Positions 9,061-19,159 of a stretch of 64,000 bases of DNA are shown piece after piece. Numbering within the stretch: the stretch's first letter is position 1; every line of letters begins with the position of its first letter. Where the stretch lies: positions 1 through 64,000 of the forward strand of contig JAISUK010000047.1 in NCBI GenBank assembly GCA_031272075.1, written 5' to 3'. The stretch is from Dysgonamonadaceae bacterium (lineage in GTDB: Bacteria; Bacteroidota; Bacteroidia; Bacteroidales; Azobacteroidaceae). The position numbers and the translations under genes were made by a program. The notes beneath the pieces are model-generated. The model had not been told where the DNA came from, did no database searches, and saw nothing but the letters and a program-made list of their open reading frames with translations.

Positions 9061-10215
9061 CTATATCAAATCCGAAAAATACGCTTTGGGCAATTTTCGG
9101 CAGTTATACTGCATCGCCATCACTTCACCGTAGGCGCCTGCAGAACGAATCGCGATGAAATCACCCCGATTGACTTGATTCAAAGAAACGTCTTTCCCAA
9201 AACAATCCGAAGATTCGCATATCGGCCCAACGACGTCGTATTTTTCCTGCGAGGCATCCGAAGTGATATTTTCTATTTTATGCGAAGCCTCGTACAATGC
9301 GGGACGAATCAATTCCGTAAAACCCGCATCCAAAATCGCGAATTTTTTGGATGATCCCTCCTTCATATACAACACTTTCGATATCAACGAACCGCACTGA
9401 CCGACTACAGACCTCCCAGGCTCAAAATGCACCTGTTGATTCGGCTGCGGGTGGAAATGTCGATGAAACACCTCGAAATACGAACCGAAATCAGGAACGG
9501 GATGTTGTTCGGGATGATCGTAATCAATCCCCAATCCACCGCCAAAATTGATGTTTTCAACCACGATTTTCCGATCGCCTAAGAAATGCAGGATATCGCC
9601 CAACCGTTTACAAAGCTGTTGGAAAACCTCCATGTCCAGGATTTGCGAACCGATATGGAAATGAATCCCTATCAGGCGAACCGCAGTGCATCTTTGCAAA
9701 TGAAGCAACACTTCATCCAACTGACTGAGATTGATACCGAATTTATTTTCTTTCATTCCGGTAGTAATGTGGTGATGCGTATGCGCATCAATTTCCGGAT
9801 TGATACGCAAAGCGACGGAAGCGATCTTATTTTTCTTTTTCGCAAGTTCGTCAATCACAGACAATTCAGGGATCGACTCAACATTAAAACAAAAAATATC
9901 CTGATCCAATCCCAGATTGATTTCCCAATCGGCTTTTCCCACTCCAGCAAAAACAATGGACGAGGCAGGGAAACCCGCATCCAATGCTGCTTGTATTTCT
10001 CCGCCGCTCACGCAATCGGCACCCAATCCATATTCATGGATGATGGAAAGGATACGTGGGTTGGAATTGGCTTTTACCGCATAATGAATATGGTAACCAA
10101 ATTTCTTCGATTCTTCCGAAAGATTTGTCAATGTCTGTCGCAACAGGGCGACGTCATAATAATAAAACGGTGTTTCCAGCTGCTTGATTTTTTCTATTGG
10201 AAATGCTCCTGTCAT
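9061..10215 (-). CDS. lysA: Diaminopimelate decarboxylase
   Basis: YYDVALL, HYAVKANSNPRIL (PLP Lys), FHIGSQI, NFGGGLGIDY, EPGRSVVGQCG. Confidence 0.95.
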   Translation of the reverse strand: MTGAFPIEKIKQLETPFYYYDVALLRQTLTNLSEESKKFGYHIHYAVKANSNPRILSIIHEYGLGADCVSGGEIQAALDAGFPASSIVFAGVGKADWEINLGLDQDIFCFNVESIPELSVIDELAKKKNKIASVALRINPEIDAHTHHHITTGMKENKFGINLSQLDEVLLHLQRCTAVRLIGIHFHIGSQILDMEVFQQLCKRLGDILHFLGDRKIVVENINFGGGLGIDYDHPEQHPVPDFGSYFEVFHRHFHPQPNQQVHFEPGRSVVGQCGSLISKVLYMKEGSSKKFAILDAGFTELIRPALYEASHKIENITSDASQEKYDVVGPICESSDCFGKDVSLNQVNRGDFIAIRSAGAYGEVMAMQYNCRKLPKAYFSDLI

Positions 10216-10265
10216 TATTTATGTGTTATTTATTAAATAAATTAAGATGAATTAATATTTCGATG

Positions 10266-11573
10266 CTAAAACAAAGCATCGCTCAAGGCTTGTAAAGCAT
10301 CCTTTTTATCGATGGATTTAATTAAAAACGAAACATTATAATCGCTTCCGCCATAAGAAATGATATGCACGGGAATATTTTTGAACGCATTGATTATCTG
10401 CGATTCAAATCCCACATTGTTCCACTTCAGATCCCCAACCACACAAACGATGGTCATTTCATTGTCGATGGTCACGGTTCCATATTTCTTCAATTCATCG
10501 ACAATTTCAGTCAACCGTTTTTGATTGTCGATGGTCACCGAAACGGTCACTTCGGACGTAACGATCAGGTCAATCGCAGTCCGGTATCGTTCGAAAATCT
10601 CGAACACCTTGCGTAGAAAACCATACGCCAACAACATGCGTCCCGATTTTATCCGGATCATCGTGATATTGTCCTTCGCCGCGATCGCCTTGATAGATCC
10701 CTTGTCCATCTGACCGGAAATTACAGTCCCCAAAGCATCTTGCCGGTTGATATTCAACAATCTGACAGGGATATGATTCAACCGAGCAGGCAAAATACAG
10801 ACCGGATGCAATATTTTCGCACCAAAATACGCGAGTTCTGCGGCTTCCTCATAATGCAGATTCCGTACGGGCGATGTCTGTTTCACATACATCGGATCGT
10901 TGTTGAGCATCGTGTCGACATCCGACCAGATTTGAATCTCCTCTGCACGGAGGGCCACCCCAATAAGCGATGCGCTGTAATCGCCGCCAAGTTCCAGGTT
11001 GTCGACTTCGCCATAGGCATTCCGGCAAATACTTCCTTGTGTGACGAAAACGGCAACTTCGGGATAAGTCTCGATCAATTGGGTCAATTTTTCCTTGATA
11101 TACTGCGGATCGGGTTCTGCATTCTTATCGGTACGCATAAATTCCAATGCCGGAAGCAATACAGAATTGATGTTTTGTTCTTCCAGATACAGTTGAATCA
11201 ATTGTGTAGAAATCAATACACCTTGTGCCGTCAATGCCCGTTCTTCGAATAATGTAAACAAGTCGTTCGTATACGAACGGATTTCACCGAATTGCCGTTC
11301 CAACAACGCAGACGCCTTGCTGCGGAACGAATCTGCCTCGTAAAGTGAAGAAATATGATTGGCAATTTGTTGCTCCAATTGATTGATCAGTTCATTGGCC
11401 CCATCGGGATTTTTCTTATACAGGTATTCCGAAATGTCCTTCAGGGCATCAGCGACGCCCGGCATCGCAGGAAAAACCACAACGATCTTTGCCTGATTCC
11501 GGATCAGCTGCACCATCTCTTTGATCCGTTCAACCGAACCAATGGATGTTTCTCCAAATTTTAATACTTTCAT
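10266..11573 (-). CDS. lysC: Aspartate kinase
   Basis: MKVLKFGETSIGSVERI start (downstream of the ORF-track start), VTQGSICRNAYGEVDNLELGGDYSASLIGVAL, IWSDVDTMLNNDP; C-terminal ACT domains. Confidence 0.92.
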   Translation of the reverse strand: MKVLKFGETSIGSVERIKEMVQLIRNQAKIVVVFPAMPGVADALKDISEYLYKKNPDGANELINQLEQQIANHISSLYEADSFRSKASALLERQFGEIRSYTNDLFTLFEERALTAQGVLISTQLIQLYLEEQNINSVLLPALEFMRTDKNAEPDPQYIKEKLTQLIETYPEVAVFVTQGSICRNAYGEVDNLELGGDYSASLIGVALRAEEIQIWSDVDTMLNNDPMYVKQTSPVRNLHYEEAAELAYFGAKILHPVCILPARLNHIPVRLLNINRQDALGTVISGQMDKGSIKAIAAKDNITMIRIKSGRMLLAYGFLRKVFEIFERYRTAIDLIVTSEVTVSVTIDNQKRLTEIVDELKKYGTVTIDNEMTIVCVVGDLKWNNVGFESQIINAFKNIPVHIISYGGSDYNVSFLIKSIDKKDALQALSDALF

Positions 11574-11589
11574 TATCAATAATTTAATG

Positions 11590-12267
11590 TTAAATAACAC
11601 AATCTTCCAGCCTGCCGTCGCGACATTGTCTGACCGCAGCCGGAAAACTTTGCACCAGATTATAGTTGTGCGTCGACATGATGACGGAAGTTCCCGTTTC
11701 GCGAATATCGTGCAGCAACCTGACAATCTGGCTGCTGGTTTCAGGATCCAGGTTGCCCGTCGGTTCGTCCGCCAGAATCAGTTTGGGAGAATTAAGCAAA
11801 GCGCGGGCAATCACAATACGCTGCTGTTCGCCTCCCGACAGTTCATGCGGTAGTTTGTAACTCTTATTCAACATCCCCACCTGCATCAATACTGCTTCTA
11901 TTCGGGAGCGGATTGCGTTTTTTTCTTTCCAGCCGGTGGCTTTCAATACAAATTCCAGGTTTTTCATCACAGACCTGTCGGTGAGTAATTGAAAATCCTG
12001 AAAAACGATTCCGAGTTGCCGACGTAATTTGGGTATTTCCCGATTCTTTATCCGGTTCAAATCGTAGTTGAACACGAATGCCGATCCTTTGTTTACAGGC
12101 ATTTCACAATAAATTGTTTTAAGCAATGTACTTTTCCCGGATCCGACTTTCCCGATGATGTATAAGAATTCACTTTTCCGCAATTCCAAATCCACCCCTC
12201 GGAAAATCACGTTTTCATCGCGGCAAATTTCTACATCCTTATATTTGATCAATAAATCGTCTTCCAT
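11590..12267 (-). CDS. ftsE: Cell division ATP-binding protein FtsE
   Basis: ABC ATPase: [58 protein letters not shown]. Confidence 0.88.
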   Translation of the reverse strand: MEDDLLIKYKDVEICRDENVIFRGVDLELRKSEFLYIIGKVGSGKSTLLKTIYCEMPVNKGSAFVFNYDLNRIKNREIPKLRRQLGIVFQDFQLLTDRSVMKNLEFVLKATGWKEKNAIRSRIEAVLMQVGMLNKSYKLPHELSGGEQQRIVIARALLNSPKLILADEPTGNLDPETSSQIVRLLHDIRETGTSVIMSTHNYNLVQSFPAAVRQCRDGRLEDCVI

Positions 12268-12275
12268 GTTGCCGA

Positions 12276-12875
12276 TTACTTTTTGTGCCTGGATTTCAAT
12301 TCTCTTGCAATATTTTCCATGCGATAACCCTTATCAGTCAGCAGTACTATCAGATGGTAGATCAAATCGGAAGCTTCATAGATCAGCCGTTCATCGTTTC
12401 CATTCATCGCTTCGATGATGGTTTCCACCGCTTCTTCCCCTACCTTCTGTGCAATCCTGCTCAATCCTTTATTGAACAAAGAAGTGGTATACGATCCTTC
12501 CGGCATTTCTCGGCGCCGCAAGTCGATAAAATCTTGCAAATATTTCAAAAACAGGATGTCTTCTTCATTTTTTTCATTGAAACAAGTATCCGCACCTGTA
12601 TGACAGACCGGACCGACCGGATTGACCTTGATCAACAGCGTGTCATGGTCGCAATCTTCCGTCACGGACACCACTTTCAGGAAATTGCCGCTCTGTTCAC
12701 CTTTCACCCACAGCCGATTTTTTGACCGGCTGAAAAAAGTAACCAAGCCCGTCTCCATCGTTTGCCGGAGCGATTCAGGACTCATATATCCGAGCATCAG
12801 GACTTTATTCGTCTGATCATCCTGTATTACCGCCGGGATTAACCCGTTCATCTTTTCAAAATCTAATTGCATCAT
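12276..12875 (-). CDS. hisIE: Bifunctional phosphoribosyl-AMP cyclohydrolase / phosphoribosyl-ATP pyrophosphatase
   Basis: VLMLGYMSPESLRQTMETGLVTFFSRSKNRLWVKGEQSGN, and C-term GLSRIAQKVGEEAVETIIEAMNG. Confidence 0.96.
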   Translation of the reverse strand: MMQLDFEKMNGLIPAVIQDDQTNKVLMLGYMSPESLRQTMETGLVTFFSRSKNRLWVKGEQSGNFLKVVSVTEDCDHDTLLIKVNPVGPVCHTGADTCFNEKNEEDILFLKYLQDFIDLRRREMPEGSYTTSLFNKGLSRIAQKVGEEAVETIIEAMNGNDERLIYEASDLIYHLIVLLTDKGYRMENIARELKSRHKK

Positions 12876-12896
12876 CCAATTTCTATTAGTTTTACA

Positions 12897-13655
12897 TCAC
12901 GTTTCCCGAACTGCGATGCCTTTTTCACTCAAATAACGCTTCAATTCCGGGATGCGGATCTCTCCGAAATGGAAAACGCTGGCTGCCAGGGCGGCATCCG
13001 CTTTCCCGATCGCAAACACATCCAGGAAATGTTCCATGCAACCGGCGCCTCCGGAAGCAATGACGGGAATATTCAGATTATCGGAAAGCATCGCCAAGGC
13101 CTCGTTGGCATATCCTGCCTTCACTCCGTCGTGCGTCATACTCGTGAATAATATCTCACCGGCACCGCGATTTTCCGCTTCTTTGGTCCAGGCAAACAAC
13201 TCCTTGTCGGTCGGAATCCTCCCGCCATTGAGATAGCAGCGCCATTGGCCATTTTCTATATTGGCGTCCACCGCCACGACGCATACTTGCGTTCCGTAAT
13301 GCATCGCTATTTCCTCGATCAAATGGGGATTTTTTATCGCTGCAGAATTGACGGAGACTTTATCGGCTCCGGCGTTCAACAAGCGATCCACATCCTGCAG
13401 TTCATAAATTCCACCGCCTACCGTAAACGGGATGCTGATGGTCGCCGCCACACGTTTCACCAATTCCGTGAAGGTTTTGCGACCTTCGTGCGAAGCGGTA
13501 ATATCCAGATACACGAGTTCGTCGGCGCCTTGTTCGCTATATACACAGCCCAACTCCACCGGATCGCCGGCATCGCGAAAATTGATGAAATTGACTCCTT
13601 TCACCGTTTTCCCGTTTTTTATATCCAAACATGGAATGATTCTTTTTGCTAACAT
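12897..13655 (-). CDS. hisF: Imidazole glycerol phosphate synthase subunit HisF
   Basis: [37 protein letters not shown]. Confidence 0.97.
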   Translation of the reverse strand: MLAKRIIPCLDIKNGKTVKGVNFINFRDAGDPVELGCVYSEQGADELVYLDITASHEGRKTFTELVKRVAATISIPFTVGGGIYELQDVDRLLNAGADKVSVNSAAIKNPHLIEEIAMHYGTQVCVVAVDANIENGQWRCYLNGGRIPTDKELFAWTKEAENRGAGEILFTSMTHDGVKAGYANEALAMLSDNLNIPVIASGGAGCMEHFLDVFAIGKADAALAASVFHFGEIRIPELKRYLSEKGIAVRET

Positions 13656-13674
13656 GAACTACACTTCCAACTGT

Positions 13675-14394
13675 TTATAAAAATGAAATCAAGTCTTTTA
13701 ATCGAATTTTTCCTTCATACAACGCTTTACCAATAATCACACCCGGCACACCGGCTTCATGGAGCGCCACCAGGTCTTCGAGGCAAGAGACGCCGCCGCT
13801 GGCAATGAGGTGAATATCCCACTGCGTTTGAAGGATATTTTTGTACAATTCCATGGCCGGCCCATTAAGCATGCCGTCTTTGGAAATATCGGTACAGATC
13901 ACTTTTTTAATGCCTTTTGCCCGCCATTTATGGATAAACGGGATGACTTCTTCTTCGGTCGCTTCTGTCCATCCGGCGACGGCGATTTTTTGGTGGAGGC
14001 AATCGGCTCCCAAGATGATATGTGAAGCTCCGAATTTGGAAATCCAAGACTCGAAAAGCGCCGGTTCTTTCACGGCGACACTGCTTCCGGTCACCATCGA
14101 CGCACCGTTATCGAACGCAATTTCCAGATCGGTATCCGATTTGATGCCGCCTCCGAAATCGATTACCAGCGAAGTGCGAGAGGCAACCTTATTAAGTATG
14201 GAGTAATTGATCACCCGTCCCTGTTTCGCCCCATCCAGATCCACGAGATGCAGGCGGTGGATTCCGTAATCTTCAAACTGTTTCGCTACTTCCAAAGGAT
14301 CATCGTTGTATACAATCTTCTGATTGTAGTCTCCTTGTGAAAGCCTGACACATTTGCCTTCAAGAATATCTATCGCCGGAATAATCTCAATCAT
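13675..14394 (-). CDS. hisA: Phosphoribosylformimino-5-aminoimidazole carboxamide ribotide isomerase
   Basis: [38 protein letters not shown]. Confidence 0.97.
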   Translation of the reverse strand: MIEIIPAIDILEGKCVRLSQGDYNQKIVYNDDPLEVAKQFEDYGIHRLHLVDLDGAKQGRVINYSILNKVASRTSLVIDFGGGIKSDTDLEIAFDNGASMVTGSSVAVKEPALFESWISKFGASHIILGADCLHQKIAVAGWTEATEEEVIPFIHKWRAKGIKKVICTDISKDGMLNGPAMELYKNILQTQWDIHLIASGGVSCLEDLVALHEAGVPGVIIGKALYEGKIRLKDLISFL

Positions 14395-14413
14395 ACCTGA
14401 TAAGGAATAATAT

Positions 14414-15004
14414 TTATAGATTTATAAAATTTTGCAAAATCCGTTCGCCCACTTTTCCACTCTTTTCAGGATGGAATTGTGTCGCATAGAAATTATTTTT
14501 TTGTATGGCAGCGCTGAACGGCAGGATATAATCTGCCTCCGCGATGGTATAGTCATTCAGCGGGACATAATAACTATGCACAAAATACACATAATCGCCC
14601 AACGTCAATCCCGTGAACAATGCAGATTGAAATTTCCAAATGTTATTCCATCCCATGTGTGGAATTTTATCTTCGTGTTTGTGAGGAATAAAACGTTTAA
14701 CCTCGACATCGAAGATGTTCAAACAATTGGCATTTCCTTCTTCCGAAGCACGGCACAGCAACTGCATTCCCAAACAAATCCCCAACACCGGTTGCTTCAA
14801 ATCGACAATCAAGCGGTCGAGACCGGTCGCTTTCAGGTGCTGCATGGTGGTACCCGCCTCGCCTACTCCGGGAAAGATCACCTTGTCGGAAGCCAAAATC
14901 GTTTCTTTGTCCGAAGTAATCAAGGCCTCCACGCCCAATCGTTTCAAGGCATATTCCACCGAATAGATATTTCCGGCATTGTATTTGATTATCGTAACGG
15001 TCAT
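14414..15004 (-). CDS. hisH: Imidazole glycerol phosphate synthase subunit HisH
   Basis: [44 protein letters not shown]. Confidence 0.97.
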   Translation of the reverse strand: MTVTIIKYNAGNIYSVEYALKRLGVEALITSDKETILASDKVIFPGVGEAGTTMQHLKATGLDRLIVDLKQPVLGICLGMQLLCRASEEGNANCLNIFDVEVKRFIPHKHEDKIPHMGWNNIWKFQSALFTGLTLGDYVYFVHSYYVPLNDYTIAEADYILPFSAAIQKNNFYATQFHPEKSGKVGERILQNFINL

Positions 15005-15031
15005 CTCTTTTTGTTTGATTTTATGCTTTCG

Positions 15032-16579
15032 CTATTTGGCAAAAGCAACCGACCGCGTTTCGCGAATAACCGTTATTTTCACTTGTCCGGGATAGGTCAT
15101 CTCGTCCTGGATTTTCTTTGCGATCTCGTTCGACAAGTTTTCCGTTTGTAAATCATCAATCTTGTCCGCTCCAACGATGACGCGCAATTCACGCCCTGCC
15201 TGGATTGCATAAGTCTTCACCACGCCGGGATAGGACAAAGCCAACTGTTCGAGGTCGTTCAAGCGTTTGATGTAGGCTTCCACGATTTCGCGGCGTGCAC
15301 CGGGGCGTGCGCCCGATATGGCGTCGCACACCTGCACGATCGGCGCCAACAGGCTGGTCATTTCTATCTCGTCATGATGCGCACCGATGGCGTTGCAGAT
15401 ATCCGGTTTCTCTTTGTATTTTTCGCCGAGTTTCATTCCCAGGATGGCATGTGGCAGTTCCGGTTCGTCGTCGGGCACTTTGCCGATGTCGTGCAGCAAT
15501 CCGGCGCGTTTGGCTTTCTTGGGGTTCAAGCCCAATTCAGCCGCCATGATTGCACACAAGTTTGCGGTTTCACGAGAATGTTGCAATAAATTCTGTCCGT
15601 ACGAAGAACGGTATTTCATCCTGCCGATCATGCGAATCAATTCCGGATGCAAGCCATGGATTCCCAAATCGATGGTCGTCCGTTTGCCGGTTTCGATGAT
15701 TTCTTCTTCGACTTGTTTCTTGACTTTGTTCACGATTTCTTCGATGCGTGCCGGATGAATGCGACCATCCTGCACCAATTGGTGAAGTGCCAAACGAGCG
15801 ACTTCGCGGCGTACCGGATCGAATCCGGACAAGATGATCGCTTCGGGGGTGTCGTCGACAATGATTTCAATGCCGGTGGCAGCTTCCAGCGCTCGAATGT
15901 TACGCCCTTCACGTCCGATAATCCGGCCTTTGATTTCGTCAGAATCGATGTGGAAGACGGTGATGGCATTTTCGATCGCTGTTTCGGTAGCCACACGTTG
16001 AATCGACTGTACCACAATCTTTTTTGCTTCTTTATTGGCCGTCATTTTCGCTTCTTCCATGATTTCGTTGATGTAGGCCAGCGCCTGACTTTTCGCTTCT
16101 TCCTTCATCAATTCTGCCATCCGTTCTTTCGCCTCGTCTGCCGACAATCCCGAAAGCGCTTCCAATCGTTCGATCTCCAATTTGTGGACTTTATTCAGTT
16201 CCTGTTTTTTCTTGTCTACCAATTCCAGTTGGACATCCAGATTTTCGCGAACCAGATCCGTCTCATTTTTCTTTTTCTGCAGATCTTCCTGTTTTTGATT
16301 CAGGATCAATTCTCGTTGTTTGAGCTTGGCTTCTTGCGATTGGATTTTCGCATATCTGGCGCTCACCTGTTTCTCTAAATCCGCCTTTAATCCGATAAAT
16401 TTCTCTTTTACTTCCAGTAGTTTGTCCTTTTTTATCGCTTCGGCTTCTTTTTGGGCATCCTCGATGACTTTACGGCTTCTTGATTTCATGATCACCCTCG
16501 TGATGATAAACATGAGGATCATCCCCACGATCAAAGCAACCACTCCTATTATTATATCCGTAATCTTTATTATTTCCAT
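15032..16579 (-). CDS. rny: Ribonuclease Y
   Basis: N-term TM + coiled coil, KH domain [33 protein letters not shown] domain GLLHDIGKV. Confidence 0.97.
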   Translation of the reverse strand: MEIIKITDIIIGVVALIVGMILMFIITRVIMKSRSRKVIEDAQKEAEAIKKDKLLEVKEKFIGLKADLEKQVSARYAKIQSQEAKLKQRELILNQKQEDLQKKKNETDLVRENLDVQLELVDKKKQELNKVHKLEIERLEALSGLSADEAKERMAELMKEEAKSQALAYINEIMEEAKMTANKEAKKIVVQSIQRVATETAIENAITVFHIDSDEIKGRIIGREGRNIRALEAATGIEIIVDDTPEAIILSGFDPVRREVARLALHQLVQDGRIHPARIEEIVNKVKKQVEEEIIETGKRTTIDLGIHGLHPELIRMIGRMKYRSSYGQNLLQHSRETANLCAIMAAELGLNPKKAKRAGLLHDIGKVPDDEPELPHAILGMKLGEKYKEKPDICNAIGAHHDEIEMTSLLAPIVQVCDAISGARPGARREIVEAYIKRLNDLEQLALSYPGVVKTYAIQAGRELRVIVGADKIDDLQTENLSNEIAKKIQDEMTYPGQVKITVIRETRSVAFAK

Positions 16580-16639
16580 AATCCGTAATCTATTTAATTA
16601 ATATCTATTTATTTTTATTTATTTATTTTGTATCACAAT

Positions 16640-16695
16640 AAAAAAACACCACTCTACTTTCCGAAAAACACTATTTTTAGGAAAGCGTAGCAGTG
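16640..16695 (-). terminator. Rho-independent terminator downstream of zapA
   Basis: Minus strand CACTGCTACGCTTTCC...GGAAAGTAGAGTG hairpin followed by GTGTTTTTTT. Confidence 0.75.
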
Positions 16696-16718
16696 CGTAT
16701 TAAAGTCGCATAGAAAGT

Positions 16719-17018
16719 CTATTTGTTTGACTTGATAAATTCGTCTAAATGAAGATCCAATTCTCCCAATTGTTCAAATAACGGTGATACATCTTCATTC
16801 ACTTTCATCGTCACATCACCTAATGAAAGTTGTAAAGCCACCATAGCTAGAAAATCTTTTTCTTCTAATCCGGCGTTCGGGTATGTGACTCGATACTGGA
16901 GTATCTTGTCACGTATCTGTTTTGCCGCTTTTCGATATAATAATTCTTCGCTCCTGAGGCAACGAACATTGTAATCTTTACCGGCGATATTCACTTTTAT
17001 TCCGAACTCATCATTCAT
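16719..17018 (-). CDS. zapA: Cell division protein ZapA
   Basis: FGIKVNIAGKDYNVRCLRSEELLYRKAAKQIRDKILQYR; neighbour of rny. Confidence 0.85.
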   Translation of the reverse strand: MNDEFGIKVNIAGKDYNVRCLRSEELLYRKAAKQIRDKILQYRVTYPNAGLEEKDFLAMVALQLSLGDVTMKVNEDVSPLFEQLGELDLHLDEFIKSNK

Positions 17019-17029
17019 TGCAAGGTCAA

Positions 17030-17323
17030 TTATTCATTCAATAAAGCGATGCACTTTTCGACTTCTCGCACTAGCTTCGATAATTGTTGTTTCGCATTCT
17101 TGCTGTCACCGGCTTTTGCCACGACAACACGGGCGGTCAGCAAATTATCGTATTTGGTTTTTAACAACTTCAACTCTTGCAATGTAGATTCCATTTGCTG
17201 TTCTTTTTCGGACATTTGTTTCAACAGCTCGGCTTTTTCCTGTTTAAGATCGTTATACATAAACATCAGCAGCCGAACCTTGGTATCAAATTCTATCCAC
17301 ATTTTTTTTTGAGCTTCAGTCAT
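17030..17323 (-). CDS. Small coiled-coil protein upstream of zapA
   Basis: MTEAQKKMWIEFDTKVRLLMFMYNDLKQEKAELLKQMSEKEQQMESTLQELKLLKTKYDNLLTAR; start moved to CAT 17321-17323. Confidence 0.75.
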   Translation of the reverse strand: MTEAQKKMWIEFDTKVRLLMFMYNDLKQEKAELLKQMSEKEQQMESTLQELKLLKTKYDNLLTARVVVAKAGDSKNAKQQLSKLVREVEKCIALLNE

Positions 17324-17447
17324 AATCCGCCAAAATTCCACACAAAAATAGTAATTAGTCAATTGGAAACAAAAAAACAACCTTTTTTTCTTAACAAATC
17401 GAAGAATTTTATTGAATCACTGCAAGAAAAGGCGGTTTTTTACAAAA

Positions 17448-18761
17448 TTATTTCCCGATGGCATAATAATCAAATCCGTATTCCGACAAATCCGCTTTTT
17501 CATAAATATTCCGTCCGTCGAACACCACCGGCGTGCGCATCCGACTTTTGATGACGTCCCATGATGGCAAACGAAATTGTTTCCATTCGGTAACAACAAT
17601 CAAAGCGTCGGCTTCCTCCACAGCCCGGTAAATATTTTCCGCATATTCTACGGCATCGTTCAACCGGCGTCGGGCTTCCGTCATCGCCACCGGATCGTAA
17701 GCGATCACCTTCCCGCCCGCGGCAAGGATCTGATCGATCAACACCAGCGACGGCGCTTCACGGATATCGTCCGTCTCCGGTTTGAAAGTCAAGCCCCAGA
17801 TGGCGATACGTTTTCCTTGGATATGGCCATTGAAATAGCGCATTAATTTACCGAACAGCACTTTCTTTTGGTCGTCGTTCACCTGTTCGACCGCTTTCAG
17901 CACGCGCATGGAATAGCCGTTATTTTCTGCCGTTTTAATCAGTGATTTGATGTCTTTCGGAAAGCAACTGCCTCCGTATCCGCATCCGGGATACAAAAAT
18001 TTTCCGCCAATCCGTGCATCCGTACCAATGCCTTTTCGCACCATATTCACATCCGCTCCGACCACTTCGCACAGGTTTGCGATGTCATTCATAAAACTGA
18101 TGCGCGTGGCCAGCATGGCATTCGCCGCATATTTCGTCATCTCTGCCGATGGGATATCCATAAAAATCACCCGAAAATTATTCAACAGGAACGGATGATA
18201 GAGCGTACTCATTATTTTTTTCGCATGTTCGGAGTCGACACCTACCACCACCCGATCGGGACTCATGAAATCTTTGATGGCAGCGCCTTCTTTCAGAAAT
18301 TCCGGATTGGATGCCACATCGAAAGGCAAATCCACGCCGCGTTTGTCGAGTTCCTTGCGAATCGCAGCCCTGATTAATTCGGAGGTGCCGACAGGAACCG
18401 TACTTTTCGTGACCACCAATACATAATGCTTCAGCAGACGGCCGATGGTCGCTGCCACTTGCATCACATACGACAGGTCGGTACTTCCATCGTCGGCGGC
18501 GGGTGTACCGACCGCACAAAAAATGATATCCAGACCGTCCATCACCGACTCCAGGTCAGTCGTAAACTGAAGTCTGTCGGCACTTTGGTTGCGTTTCACC
18601 ATCTCTTCCAACCCCGGTTCGTAAATCGGAATGATCCCCTGTTGCAATCCGCGGATTTTTTGAGCATCCGTATCTACACAGACCACATCGGTGCCCATCT
18701 CGGCGAAACAGGCTCCGCTGACCAGCCCGACATAGCCTGTTCCCACGATCGCTATCTTCAT
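17448..18761 (-). CDS. ugd: UDP-glucose/GDP-mannose dehydrogenase family protein (UDP-glucose 6-dehydrogenase)
   Basis: MKIAIVGTGYVGLVSGACFAEMG, NPEFLKEGAAIKDFMSPDRVVVG, GYGGSCFPKDIKSLI. Confidence 0.95.
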   Translation of the reverse strand: MKIAIVGTGYVGLVSGACFAEMGTDVVCVDTDAQKIRGLQQGIIPIYEPGLEEMVKRNQSADRLQFTTDLESVMDGLDIIFCAVGTPAADDGSTDLSYVMQVAATIGRLLKHYVLVVTKSTVPVGTSELIRAAIRKELDKRGVDLPFDVASNPEFLKEGAAIKDFMSPDRVVVGVDSEHAKKIMSTLYHPFLLNNFRVIFMDIPSAEMTKYAANAMLATRISFMNDIANLCEVVGADVNMVRKGIGTDARIGGKFLYPGCGYGGSCFPKDIKSLIKTAENNGYSMRVLKAVEQVNDDQKKVLFGKLMRYFNGHIQGKRIAIWGLTFKPETDDIREAPSLVLIDQILAAGGKVIAYDPVAMTEARRRLNDAVEYAENIYRAVEEADALIVVTEWKQFRLPSWDVIKSRMRTPVVFDGRNIYEKADLSEYGFDYYAIGK

Positions 18762-18822
18762 ATTTTCAACAAATTATTTAGATTCTATTCACTCTTCGAC
18801 GATATGATTTCGGAAAAGATAT

Positions 18823-18852
18823 AAAAAAGGGCATCCCTAAGAATACCCTTTT
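18823..18852 (-). terminator. Rho-independent terminator of the ncRNA candidate
   Basis: Minus strand AAGGGTATTCTTAGGGATGCCCTTTTTT. Confidence 0.8.
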
Positions 18853-19065
18853 ATAAAGCCGCATAGTAGATATGACAAAACTCCGTATGACAGGATTTGA
18901 GTGCTTTACCGTGTTTGTAATCCGCCGTGCGAAGCATACCCCTTAGGGCGCGGCCCGCCATTCCCGGTAAGAGCTTGTCTCGGAATATTGCATTATTTTG
19001 ATGAGTTTCCCAATCGACATAATGCGGCTATGTTTTCCAAAGACGTTTATTTCGTCGCTTTTATA
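18823..19065 (-). ncRNA. Structured non-coding RNA candidate (6S RNA-like architecture)
   Basis: No conserved ORF; closing stem AGCCGCAT/ATGCGGCT (18857-18864 with 19022-19029), inner stem GCTcTTACCG/CGGTAAAGC, apical CCCTAAGGG and TGCTTCGCA hairpins; own promoter and terminator. Confidence 0.6.
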
Positions 19066-19071
19066 TTATTG

Positions 19072-19103
19072 CAAATATAAAATTGTTTTTCTGAACCACC
19101 AAA
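19072..19103 (-). promoter_or_regulatory. Bacteroidota-type promoter of the ncRNA candidate (TTTG-N20-TATATTTG)
   Basis: Minus strand TTTG (19100-19103), 20-nt spacer, TATATTTG (19072-19079). Confidence 0.75.
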
Positions 19104-19159
19104 CTTTTTAACATAATTTTATTTTCGGAATGGCCATTTCCCACTTTCTCAGGGTTTAA

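Noticed and set aside
11590-12267. FtsE without FtsX as an anomaly
   Set aside because: ftsE apart from ftsX is, as far as I know, common in Bacteroidota; not informative on its own.
15647-16378. 243-aa + strand ORF opposite rny, Phe-rich
   Set aside because: Antisense of the Lys/Glu-rich RNase Y coiled coil gives Phe/Leu-rich artefacts.
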